32,292 nucleotides of DNA from Dichloromethanomonas sp964477085 (GTDB lineage: Bacteria > Bacillota > Desulfitobacteriia > Desulfitobacteriales > Syntrophobotulaceae), in assembly GCA_964477085.1 (NCBI GenBank), contig CAYZDF010000034.1, positions 1 to 32,292 of the forward strand, given 5' to 3'. The notes under the pieces were generated by a model. The model did no database searches. It saw nothing but the letters and a program-made list of their open reading frames with translations, and was not told the origin of the DNA. Of the stretch, positions 16,294 to 23,907 are shown piece after piece. The translations under genes and the position numbers were made by a program. The first letter of the stretch is position 1; each line of letters opens with the position of its first letter.

Positions 16294-17013
16294 TTATCCC
16301 TTGAATGTTTTTAGAATCTCTTCTTCTACTCCGGAAAGATGAAGCAGCATCTGCTTTTTAGCACCTTTGACATCTCTGTTTTTAATGGCCTCGTAGATCG
16401 TCACATGCTCCTCAAATAATAATTCGGGAGTATATTTACCTTCATACAGTTTCGATCGGGTAGCCCTGATTAGATGATGAAGGTTATCAACGATCGTATC
16501 CATTAAACGTATGGTAATCTTATTATGTGTTGCAACAGCAATCGTATAGTGAAACGTCAGATCTGCTTTTTCACTGATAATACCAGAGCCAATCAGATTG
16601 CTTTTCATGGTCTCCAACGTTTGAGCCAATTCGTTAATTTCTTTGAGTGTCGCTCTTTCAGCCGCATACCCTACGGCTTGGACTTCAATCATCCTTCGAA
16701 CCTCTAATATCTCTAGTACCGATCCTTTATCCAGGTATAGGGCCCAGGCCAAATTAGACATCATGGATTCTGCTTTAATCTGCTTGATAAACGTACCTTC
16801 ACCAGTACGCACCTCCAGCATACCCATCATTTCTAAAGCACTTAATGCTTCCCTGATTGATGACCGACTCACTTTAAAGCTCTCAACTAATTCCCTCTCG
16901 GCGGGTAGTTTATCACCGGGTTTTATTTGGCCATCAATAATGAGCTGCTTGATCTGATCAACAATCTCCTCGTAAATCTTTTTTGTCTTGATTGGTCTGA
17001 GTTCTACTCCCAT
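16294..17013 (-). CDS. FadR/GntR-family (FCD) regulator 1 of the lctP array
   Basis: A 239-residue transcription factor. Residues 10-78 are a GntR winged helix (PGDKLPAERELVESFKVSRSSIREAL, then LEVRTGEGTF). Residues about 95-235 form an FCD ligand-binding domain with the metal set D151, H155, H203 and H225. This architecture matches LldR/PdhR/FadR regulators, which bind TGGT-NNN-ACCA-like operators and release on an organic acid such as lactate. It lies 191 bp downstream of lctP1 on the same strand, with a GC-rich hairpin between them and a terminator after it. ATG at 17011-17013 follows GGAGGT. It and regulator 2 share RATRSKLYEGKYTPELL-type text that regulators 3 and 4 lack. The ligand is inferred, not shown. 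Confidence 0.9.
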   Translation of the reverse strand: MGVELRPIKTKKIYEEIVDQIKQLIIDGQIKPGDKLPAERELVESFKVSRSSIREALSALEMMGMLEVRTGEGTFIKQIKAESMMSNLAWALYLDKGSVLEILEVRRMIEVQAVGYAAERATLKEINELAQTLETMKSNLIGSGIISEKADLTFHYTIAVATHNKITIRLMDTIVDNLHHLIRATRSKLYEGKYTPELLFEEHVTIYEAIKNRDVKGAKKQMLLHLSGVEEEILKTFKG

Positions 17014-17148
17014 GTTCTACCTCCGGTCTTGGATAGAGTGGTTTAATCCTAAATTAGGTAATAATTGAATAGGTAGTTATTGAAGGTTTAAAGTTTTATT
17101 TTATTCCAGAAATCAATATGTATTTGTCTGCAACTATAGTTCTAAATT

Positions 17149-17173
17149 GGGAAAGGGCATGACGCCCTTTCCC
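17149..17173 (-). promoter_or_regulatory. GC-rich hairpin between lctP1 and fadR1
   Basis: GGGAAAGGGC and GCCCTTTCCC form a perfect 10-bp stem with a 5-base loop, starting 31 bp after the lctP1 stop. Only AATTTAG follows, so it lacks the U-run of a standard terminator. The same element stands at the same place in all four lctP-fadR pairs. Confidence 0.75.
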
Positions 17174-17204
17174 TTTTAGTTAAATGAACTTACTTTTTAG
17201 CCTG

Positions 17205-19061
17205 CTATTTCGCAGAGATTGAACCATTCAACTTCTGCAGCCTACTTTTATTGGTAGCAAGTACAAAGATGGTAGTGGCATAGAAGGCAATGACGATGAT
17301 ACTTCCAAGGTTGAGCGGGCCATTGGCTTGCCAGTAGAGGTAAGAGTAGCCAACCGCACCTGGAATGAACGCATAGTAGAGGAAGACGAGGAAAGTCTTA
17401 CGAATAACGTCTCCTTCACGGCCTAAGAAACCAACCACCGCGGAAGCAGCAACGACGTTATGGATACAGATGGTGTTACCGGCAGCACCACCGATAGCTT
17501 GGAGTGCTACAACCCAGAGTGGCCATTCAAGAGCCATCGGAGCCAGTGCTGAATTACCTTCAACAATGAGTTGAGCAGTCTTGAATTGGAAGAGAGAGAA
17601 GGTCATATTGGAAACGGTATTGGAACCTGCAACGAAGGCACCCAGACCACCGATGACCGGTGCAAACAGAGGCCATAATCCGCCGGTCAGGCTATAGGTT
17701 GCTTCAGCTAAGGCGTAAGGCATCTTGAGGAAGCCAGCTCCGCCGCCACCGGAGTTAATGAATACCTGAACCATCGGAACGGTGAAGATCAGCGCAGTAC
17801 TTGCACTAACGATAGTTTTGCCCGCAGTTTTCCATGCTTTAGCATAAGCATCGGTCTTCATGCCATGAAGAGCAAACGTAATTAAGGAAACTGCGATAAA
17901 GATGGTACCAGGAGAATATCCAATTCCAAACTTTGGTGTAATACCACCGACTGTTGGGAAAGTAATAGTGATGGAGTTGAGAAGAGCCTTAACAGGTGCT
18001 ATCAAACGGGTGAAGAGGATCAAACCAGCAACGCAAACATAAGGCATCCAAGCCATCAGGGTTCCCATGCCACCGGGTTTCTCTACATAATGAATATCGA
18101 TGCTTCCTGTCCAGGAAGGATCCCATTCTTTCTTGTCGATGAAATCCCAATCATCTTTTGGGGTAAGGAATTTAGCTCGAGCTGCAAAGATCACGATGAC
18201 CAAACCGGTGAGTCCGCCCAGCATAGAGGTTAACTCGTAGTTTACAAAGTGATTGATCAAAACATAAGGAATGGTCATAGCCAGTGCTGAGAAAATAGCA
18301 AATGGCCAAATCGCCAGACCTTCAGAGTAGGATTTGTTCTTTCCGAATAATCTGGTCATGAATGCAACCAGGATTAACGGAATGAGTAAGCCTCCAACGA
18401 AGTGGAGTACCGCTACCTTATTAGCGAATATCTTAACAAATTCATCATAGTAAGCCAATGAATCAAGCTTACCAGCTGAATCAACAATCGGAACACCGAT
18501 CTTGGATGCAAACTCATTAACCAGTTGGTCATTACCTTGGCCGAGACCGGTACCAACACCAACACGGAGAGGAGTACCAACCGCACCGAAGGAAACCGGT
18601 GTACTTTGGATGATCATACCGGCGATAACGGATGCAAACGCCGGGAAACCTAGTCCAAGCATGAGAGGACAAGCAACCGCTGCAGGTGTTCCGAAGCCTG
18701 AAGCACCTTCAATGAAGGAGCCGAATAACCAAGCAACGATGATAACCTGTACACGTCTGTCAGCAGATACACCCATCAAGCTTTGACGGATCTGATGGAG
18801 ACCACCGCTCTCCATAACGGTATAGAGAACCAGGATCGAACCAAAGATAATATACAATAAGCCGACTGCAACAATGATACCGTTAAAGGTACCACCGAGG
18901 ATCTGGGCTACAGGCAGTTTCCATACGAAGTAAGCGATAATAACTACAGTGACGTATGATAATGGCATCGCTTTGCTTGCAGGCCATCTAAGACCGACAA
19001 GAAAGATTGCCACGACGATAATCGGTAGCAACGCCAGAAAACCTTGCATCAAAATACTCAT
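17205..19061 (-). CDS. lctP: LctP-family lactate permease 1
   Basis: A 618-residue integral membrane symporter of the LctP/LldP family, expected to take up L-lactate, and perhaps glycolate, with protons. Family motifs are SFIEGASGFGTPAAVACPL (116-134), STPVSFGAVGTP (153-164), PMVQVFINSGGGGAG (429-443), GGLGAFVAGSNTVSNMTF (471-488) and GGAAGNTICIHNVVAA (524-539). It is longer than E. coli LldP (551 residues), partly from a polar loop at about 298-332 containing DPSWTGS and HYVEKPGGM. The start ATG follows AAGGAGGG. It ends in the array-wide tail LNGSISAK. It is preceded by a 307-nt predicted leader and followed by fadR1. Confidence 0.93.
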   Translation of the reverse strand: MSILMQGFLALLPIIVVAIFLVGLRWPASKAMPLSYVTVVIIAYFVWKLPVAQILGGTFNGIIVAVGLLYIIFGSILVLYTVMESGGLHQIRQSLMGVSADRRVQVIIVAWLFGSFIEGASGFGTPAAVACPLMLGLGFPAFASVIAGMIIQSTPVSFGAVGTPLRVGVGTGLGQGNDQLVNEFASKIGVPIVDSAGKLDSLAYYDEFVKIFANKVAVLHFVGGLLIPLILVAFMTRLFGKNKSYSEGLAIWPFAIFSALAMTIPYVLINHFVNYELTSMLGGLTGLVIVIFAARAKFLTPKDDWDFIDKKEWDPSWTGSIDIHYVEKPGGMGTLMAWMPYVCVAGLILFTRLIAPVKALLNSITITFPTVGGITPKFGIGYSPGTIFIAVSLITFALHGMKTDAYAKAWKTAGKTIVSASTALIFTVPMVQVFINSGGGGAGFLKMPYALAEATYSLTGGLWPLFAPVIGGLGAFVAGSNTVSNMTFSLFQFKTAQLIVEGNSALAPMALEWPLWVVALQAIGGAAGNTICIHNVVAASAVVGFLGREGDVIRKTFLVFLYYAFIPGAVGYSYLYWQANGPLNLGSIIVIAFYATTIFVLATNKSRLQKLNGSISAK

Positions 19062-19370
19062 TAATTTCCCTCCTTGTTATCGTAACCATGTACTCTTAGG
19101 AGAAAGGTTCAAACTTATATTAAGATTACCATTAAGACAAATTGATGATTTCGTTTAGTTGGTGTTATTCAGCATAAAGATGATATATATCCTTTCAATC
19201 AACTAAGTACCAAATAAGATTTCCTTACACTCCTCCTCTCACATTTTTATAAAGTTCTTATATTTCATTTATTTCTTTAATTTCACCCCCTTGGTTAAAA
19301 AAATTACTGGTCTTACCAAAACACTATTCAAGTTAGTATGACAATAGTACTTAGTAATCCAGTAGACTAC
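19062..19370 (-). promoter_or_regulatory. Long leader of lctP1 with operator-like sites and purine tracts
   Basis: About 307 nt between the predicted start of transcription (near 19368) and the lctP1 ATG. It holds operator-like TGGTCTTACCA (19308-19318) and TAGTATGACAA (19334-19344), and two Shine-Dalgarno-like purine tracts, AAGGGGGTG (19284-19292) and GAGAGGAGGAG (19230-19240), far from any real start codon. Otherwise it is AT-rich and non-coding. Confidence 0.5.
19308..19318. promoter_or_regulatory. FadR-type operator-like palindrome TGGTCTTACCA (lctP1)
   Basis: TGGT-CTT-ACCA is a perfect match to the TGGT-NNN-ACCA half-site pattern of FadR/PdhR/LldR operators. It lies about 50-60 nt downstream of the predicted transcription start, where a bound repressor would act as a roadblock. 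A looser match, TAGTATGACAA, sits at 19334-19344. Confidence 0.6.
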
Positions 19371-19372
19371 TG
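19360..19372. promoter_or_regulatory. Perfect palindrome CAGTAGACTACTG at the lctP1 transcription start
   Basis: CAGTAG-A-CTACTG is a perfect 13-bp palindrome just downstream of the predicted -10 element, over the expected start of transcription. The other lctP promoters have no counterpart at this spot. Confidence 0.45.
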
Positions 19373-19374
19373 TA

Positions 19375-19403
19375 ATGTTAATTGAATATTAAGAATTTTT
19401 CAA
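19375..19403 (-). promoter_or_regulatory. lctP: Sigma-A-type promoter of lctP1
   Basis: On the minus strand TTGAAA, a 17-bp spacer and TAACAT form a -35/-10 pair in the same relative place as the other lctP promoters. A TGTCG box (CGACA on plus, 19465-19469) lies exactly 61 bp upstream of the -35. Confidence 0.65.
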
Positions 19404-19571
19404 TAGTTTGTACTTGTCCATACATTCACAAAATTACAAATAATCAACGATATCCCTAAAATACCGACAAAAACTGATAGTTTGTACTAATAATGTTTTA
19501 CACATTGAAATTTTATTTAGTCTTTAGTGTTTAGCTTCATACTATTATTTGATTATGCCTCTCATGGCAAG

Positions 19572-19593
19572 AAAAAAAGCAGCTTTGAGCTGC
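19572..19593 (-). terminator. Intrinsic terminator after fadR2
   Basis: GCAGCT-CAA-AGCTGC followed by seven T residues on the minus strand, a textbook terminator about 105 bp after the fadR2 stop codon. It isolates the fadR2 transcript from the lctP1 promoter. Confidence 0.9.
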
Positions 19594-19699
19594 CCCCCTA
19601 AATTAATTTCTAAGCAAATGTATTTAAATTAATTAATGAAATATATGGATTGAATTCTGATTATTTCAATATATGAATTGGCGTCAATTGTCGAAAAGT

Positions 19700-20416
19700 T
19701 TATTGAAAAACTTTCAGTATTTCTTCCTCGACTCCGTCAAGATGAACTATCATTTGTCTTCTGGCTTCAGTAGAATTTCTATTTTTTATGGCCATAAAAA
19801 TTCTTTCATGTTCCTGATATAATAATTCAGGTGTATACTTTCCTTCATAAAGTTTGGAACGGCTGGCCCGAATCAGATGCTGAAGGTGGTCGGAGATGGT
19901 ATCCATTAAACGAATGGTAATCTTATTATGAGTAGCCTTTGCAATAGTATAATGGAATAGATGATCTGCTTTTTCCCCCATTGACCCGGAATTATATAAG
20001 CTCATCCGCATAGAGTTCAGCGAAGATTCCAATTCTGAAATCTCCTCGTTGGTAGCTCTTTCCGCTGCGTAGCCTGCAGCTTGCACTTCTATCATTCGTC
20101 TTACTTCAAGGATCTCTAATACTGATCCTTTCTCCATGGATAAGGCCCACGTCAGGGATACGGCCATAGAATCTGCTTGCAACTGACGGAAATAAGCTCC
20201 TTCTCCTGTTCTTACTTCCAATAATCCCATTATTTCCAAAGCACTTAATGCTTCTCTGATAGATGCTCTGCTTACCCTGAAGCTTTCGACCAGATGACGC
20301 TCCGAAGGTAATTTATCCCCAGGCTTGATATGCCCATCCAGGATAAGCTGTCTGATCTGATCGACAATCTCTTCGTAGATTTTCTTCGTTTTTATCGGTT
20401 TCAGCTCAACGCTCAT
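19700..20416 (-). CDS. FadR/GntR-family (FCD) regulator 2 of the lctP array
   Basis: A 238-residue paralogue of regulator 1 with the same layout: GntR winged helix (PGDKLPSERHLVESFRVSRASIREAL; wing LEVRTGEGAYF) and an FCD domain with KADHLFHYTIAKATHN and the histidine of YQEHERIF. It keeps the LIRASRSKLYEGKYTPEL segment also seen in regulator 1. It lies 198 bp after lctP2 with a GC-rich hairpin between them, so it is probably made by read-through from lctP2. ATG at 20414-20416 follows GGAGGTG. The nearly identical DNA-binding helices of the four paralogues suggest overlapping operators and possible cross-regulation. Confidence 0.9.
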   Translation of the reverse strand: MSVELKPIKTKKIYEEIVDQIRQLILDGHIKPGDKLPSERHLVESFRVSRASIREALSALEIMGLLEVRTGEGAYFRQLQADSMAVSLTWALSMEKGSVLEILEVRRMIEVQAAGYAAERATNEEISELESSLNSMRMSLYNSGSMGEKADHLFHYTIAKATHNKITIRLMDTISDHLQHLIRASRSKLYEGKYTPELLYQEHERIFMAIKNRNSTEARRQMIVHLDGVEEEILKVFQ

Positions 20417-20565
20417 ATGCCACCTCCAAGCATGAAATGCCTAGTCTAATCCTCCAATAGAGTTTTCCTTTCTATATCAAAGAATATACTTTATAAACGA
20501 TCTTATATCCTGAAGATGTTATCCATATCTGGCAGAAATGATAACGTTACCAGTAATAAAAAGTG

Positions 20566-20591
20566 TGGGAAAGGGCTATAGCCCTTTCCCA
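20566..20591 (-). promoter_or_regulatory. GC-rich hairpin between lctP2 and fadR2, possible terminator
   Basis: TGGGAAAGGGC and GCCCTTTCCCA are complementary arms around a short TATA centre, 23 bp after the lctP2 stop. Unlike its three homologues it is followed four bases later by TTTTT, so it may terminate or attenuate transcription before fadR2. Confidence 0.75.
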
Positions 20592-20614
20592 TACTATGTG
20601 TCGATAAGACTTAG

Positions 20615-22471
20615 CTATTTTGCTGATATTGAACCATTTAACTTTTTGAGGCGACTTGGATTTGTCGCTAACATGTAGATAACAGCTGCATAGAAGACAA
20701 CGAGAATGATGGTTCCAAGGTTGAATGGGCCTTGAGCTCCCCAGTAGAGGTATGAGTATCCAAAAGCACCTGGGATAAATGCATAGTATAGGAAGAACAG
20801 GAAGGTCTTACGGATGGTATCCCCTTCACGTCCGACAAAGCCTACTACTGCGGATGCAGCAACAACGTTGTGGATACAGATGGTGTTACCAGCAGCACCA
20901 CCAATAGCTTGTAGGGCAACTACCCAGATAGGCCACTCTAACGTCATTGGAGCAAGAGCCGGGTTACCGGCAACGATCAGCTGTGCAGTTTTGAATTGGA
21001 AGAGGGAGAAAGTCATATTGGAAACAGTATTGGAACCAGCAACGAAGGCACCCAGACCACCAATAATCGGAGCAAATAGAGGCCATAATCCACCAGTCAG
21101 TTGATAGGTAGCTTCAGCCAGAGCATACGGCATCTTGAGGTAGCCGGCTGCACCGCCACCTGAGTTGATAAGCACCTGAACCATAGGAACGGTGAAAATA
21201 AGAGCAGTACTTGCGCTGATGATAACTTTACTGGAAGTTTTCCAGGCTTTAGCATAAGCATCCGTCTTCATACCATGGACAAGGAAGGTCAGCAAGGATA
21301 CGGCAATAAAGATAGTTCCGGGGGAATAACCAATACCAAAGCTTGCCTTGATTCCGCCGACTGCTGGGAACTTAATGGTAATGGTATTAAGAAAAGCTTT
21401 AACGGGAGCAACAAGACGAGTGAAGAGAATCAAACCAGCGACGAAAACGTAAGGCATCCAAGCCATCATAGTCGACATGCCACCTGGCTTTTCAACATAG
21501 TGGACATCTAAGCTGCCTGTCCAGGAAGGATCCCATTCTTTCTTATCGATAAAATCCCAGCTCTCTTTGGGTGTGAGGAACTTAGCTCTAGCAGCTACAA
21601 CAACGATAGCAAGTCCGGTTAATCCGCCCAGCATCGAAGTGAGCTCATAGTTGACGTAGAAGTTAATCAGAACATACGGAATGGTCATTGCGAGAGCACC
21701 AAAGATAGCAAATGGCCAAATCGCAAAGCCTTCAGACCAGGATTTATTCTTACCAAAGATACGGGTCATAAAGCCAACTAAAAGAAGTGGGGTGAGGAAG
21801 CCACCGACAAAGTGCAGGAGTGCAACTTTATGAGCAAAAATCGCAACAAATTGATCATAGTAAGCCAGTGAATCCAGCTTGCCAGCTGAATCAACGATCG
21901 GAACACCGATTTGGGCAGCAAATTCGTTAACAACCTTGTCATTTCCTGCTCCAAGACCAGTTCCAACACCGACACGTAAAGGAGTACCAACCGCTCCGAA
22001 GGAAACCGGTGTACTTTGGATAATCATACCGGCGATAACTGAAGCGAATGCAGGGAAGCCAAGACCTAACATCAGAGGACAGGCAACTGCAGCTGGTGTA
22101 CCGAAACCTGAGGAACCTTCAATGAAGGAGCCAAACAGCCAAGCAACGATGATAACCTGAACACGTCTGTCAGGAGATACATCGATCAAGCTTTGGCGGA
22201 TCTGGTGTAAGCCACCGCTCTCCATAACAGTATAGAGAACAAGAACGGAACCAAAAATAATGTAAAGAAGACTGACTGCTACGACGATACCGTTAAACGT
22301 AGCACCGACAATCTGCATAATAGGTAGTTTCCAAACAAAGTAGCCAATAATGACAACGGTGATATATGAAAGAGGCATTGCTTTACTTGCAGGCCATCTT
22401 AGTCCTACGAGGAAGATCGCTACCACAAGAATCGGTAGTAACGCAAGAAATCCTTGCATTAAAATGCTCAT
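20615..22471 (-). CDS. lctP: LctP-family lactate permease 2
   Basis: A 618-residue LctP-family membrane symporter, clearly paralogous to permease 1 over its whole length. The motif SFIEGSSGFGTPAAVACPL has serine in place of the array's usual alanine after EG. Other motifs are PMVQVLINSGGGAAG, GGLGAFVAGSNTVSNMTF and GGAAGNTICIHNVVAA, with the tail LNGSISAK. The central polar loop reads DFIDKKEWDPSWTGSLDVHYVEKPGGM. Predicted role is proton-coupled uptake of lactate or a similar 2-hydroxy acid. The ATG at 22471 has AAGGAGG upstream. It has its own promoter at 22749-22777 with a leader of about 270 nt, and it is followed by a hairpin and fadR2. Confidence 0.93.
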   Translation of the reverse strand: MSILMQGFLALLPILVVAIFLVGLRWPASKAMPLSYITVVIIGYFVWKLPIMQIVGATFNGIVVAVSLLYIIFGSVLVLYTVMESGGLHQIRQSLIDVSPDRRVQVIIVAWLFGSFIEGSSGFGTPAAVACPLMLGLGFPAFASVIAGMIIQSTPVSFGAVGTPLRVGVGTGLGAGNDKVVNEFAAQIGVPIVDSAGKLDSLAYYDQFVAIFAHKVALLHFVGGFLTPLLLVGFMTRIFGKNKSWSEGFAIWPFAIFGALAMTIPYVLINFYVNYELTSMLGGLTGLAIVVVAARAKFLTPKESWDFIDKKEWDPSWTGSLDVHYVEKPGGMSTMMAWMPYVFVAGLILFTRLVAPVKAFLNTITIKFPAVGGIKASFGIGYSPGTIFIAVSLLTFLVHGMKTDAYAKAWKTSSKVIISASTALIFTVPMVQVLINSGGGAAGYLKMPYALAEATYQLTGGLWPLFAPIIGGLGAFVAGSNTVSNMTFSLFQFKTAQLIVAGNPALAPMTLEWPIWVVALQAIGGAAGNTICIHNVVAASAVVGFVGREGDTIRKTFLFFLYYAFIPGAFGYSYLYWGAQGPFNLGTIILVVFYAAVIYMLATNPSRLKKLNGSISAK

Positions 22472-22745
22472 TGAAAAACCTCCTTAAGTATAATTTGAAG
22501 TCTCAAGATTTTGATTAAAATGGACTAATAATTTCTTTATTAAATACTACTTCCAATCATAAATTTTATCGTTTTAATTAAATTTGTTTAATTAATTAAG
22601 CAAAAAAATTTCTTGTTATCCCTCCCTTTCGTTTAATTGTCTGTTCCAGATCGTTCCCCCCTCTCATACAACTTTTATTGGTCAAGCTATCTGACAATAT
22701 GATCCTCTAAAGGCACATCAGTCTTTTAGCAAAACCACACTTGAT
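22472..22745 (-). promoter_or_regulatory. Long leader of lctP2
   Basis: About 270 nt of non-coding AT-rich leader. It holds the operator-like TGGTCAAGCTA (22679-22689) and two purine tracts on the minus strand, GAGAGGGGGG (22656-22665) and GAAAGGGAGGG (22620-22630), 26 nt apart. No convincing start codon follows either tract. Confidence 0.5.
22679..22689. promoter_or_regulatory. Operator-like site TGGTCAAGCTA (lctP2)
   Basis: This site matches the TGGY-NNN-RCYA consensus seen in all the lctP leaders and is 208 bp upstream of the lctP2 start codon. The downstream half is degenerate compared with TGGT-NNN-ACCA. Confidence 0.45.
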
Positions 22746-22748
22746 ACA

Positions 22749-22777
22749 ATTTTAATTAAATATTTTGAATATTACAA
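22749..22777 (-). promoter_or_regulatory. lctP: Sigma-A-type promoter of lctP2
   Basis: TTGTAA, a 17-bp spacer and TAAAAT on the minus strand. A TGTCG box (CGACA on plus, 22839-22843) lies exactly 61 bp upstream of the -35. Confidence 0.75.
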
Positions 22778-22874
22778 CTGTTATGAATCGTCTGTATTAT
22801 TATACTATTTGGATTTTTCTATCTATATCTTTATCGATCGACAAATATTTTACTCAAATTTCAAATTATAAAAT

Positions 22875-22902
22875 AAAAAGGAAGCTACATTTAAGTAACT
22901 TC
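22875..22902 (-). terminator. Intrinsic terminator after fadR3
   Basis: GAAGTTAC and GTAGCTTC pair (one G-U) around TTAAAT and are followed on the minus strand by CTTTTTATTTT. It lies about 95 bp after the fadR3 stop codon. Confidence 0.75.
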
Positions 22903-22995
22903 TTTATTTTCTCTTTTATTTCATTATTTTCATGTCGATAAAATTAAATTAAGGCAATAAATAGTTCTATGGTTAAATCCATGCAAACCCGTTCC

Positions 22996-23709
22996 TTACA
23001 GAGTATTTTGGAACTTTTTTAAAATCACTTTTTCTACACCCTCAAGGTGTTTGAGCATGCTTTCTTTGGCCCTTTCAGGGTCTTTGGATTTAATGGCATC
23101 AAAAATATCCCAGTGTTCTTTGTATAATATTTCAGGAGTGTATCGATCCTGAAAAAGTTGAGGATATATCAGTCTGATTAAGTGTTGGATGTGATCTGAT
23201 ATGGTATCCATTAAGCGAATCGTAATTTTATTCTGCGTAGCTTTGGCAATCAGATAATGAAAATGGTGATCCGCTTTTTCCCAGTCAGGGCGACGCTCAA
23301 TCATTGAATACAAGATTCTTTCCAATTGATGCAATTCTACTGTTGTAGCTCTCTCTGCTGCGAAGCCGGCAGCTTGAATTTCCATCATCCTGCGTACTTC
23401 AAAAATCTCTAAAATAGAGCTTTTTTCCATAGAAAGTGCCCAGGTCAAGGCAGTAGCCATAGAATCTGCATGAAGCTGTCGAATATACGCCCCTTCGCCT
23501 GTCCTGACTTCGAGTAATCCCATCATTTCCAACGCACTTAGCGCTTCTCTGATCGACGCCCTGCTCACCTTAAAGCTCTCTACGAGATGCCTTTCCGAAG
23601 GAAGTTTATCACCTGGTTTGACATGACCGTCCAGGACCAGTTGTCGTATCTGATCAACTATAACTTCATATATCTTCTTGGTTTTAATAGGTTTTAGTTC
23701 GACACTCAT
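22996..23709 (-). CDS. FadR/GntR-family (FCD) regulator 3 of the lctP array
   Basis: A 237-residue paralogue with GntR helix PGDKLPSERHLVESFKVSRASIREAL, wing LEVRTGEGAYI and an FCD domain (KADHHFHYLIAKATQN; histidine of YKEHWDIF). In the FCD domain it differs from regulators 1 and 2: RLIYPQLFQDRYTPEIL replaces RATRSKLYEGKYTPELL, and the preceding helix pair is shorter. Regulator 4 shares this form. I chose the ATG at 23707-23709 (MSVELKPI), with AGGAG nine bases upstream; the ATG three codons earlier touches the ribosome site. It follows lctP3 by 198 bp with a hairpin between. Confidence 0.9.
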   Translation of the reverse strand: MSVELKPIKTKKIYEVIVDQIRQLVLDGHVKPGDKLPSERHLVESFKVSRASIREALSALEMMGLLEVRTGEGAYIRQLHADSMATALTWALSMEKSSILEIFEVRRMMEIQAAGFAAERATTVELHQLERILYSMIERRPDWEKADHHFHYLIAKATQNKITIRLMDTISDHIQHLIRLIYPQLFQDRYTPEILYKEHWDIFDAIKSKDPERAKESMLKHLEGVEKVILKKFQNTL

Positions 23710-23850
23710 CTTTGTCATCTCCTATTCTTGAGCTAGAATGACTAAATATGTTTTTGTTCCAAATCACTAAAGATAAATGAAGAAGGCATTAATGACAAGA
23801 GCTTCAAATGGAGAGACAAATCTGGACAGATTAGCTGTTGCTGGAAGGTA

Positions 23851-23874
23851 GGAAGGGCCATATCTGACCCTTCC
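23851..23874 (-). promoter_or_regulatory. GC-rich hairpin between lctP3 and fadR3
   Basis: GGAAGGG and CCCTTCC pair around a 10-base loop, 33 bp after the lctP3 stop. No U-run follows (TACCTTCCAGC). It is the homologue of the hairpins at 17149, 20566 and 27183. Confidence 0.7.
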
Positions 23875-23907
23875 CTTTATTCAATATCTCTTTTAAGGGG
23901 CGAGATT

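Noticed and set aside
19062..19370. Known riboswitch in the lctP leaders
   Set aside because: The leaders are long, but I could not match any known riboswitch core, and primary sequence between the purine tracts and operators is poorly conserved among the units.
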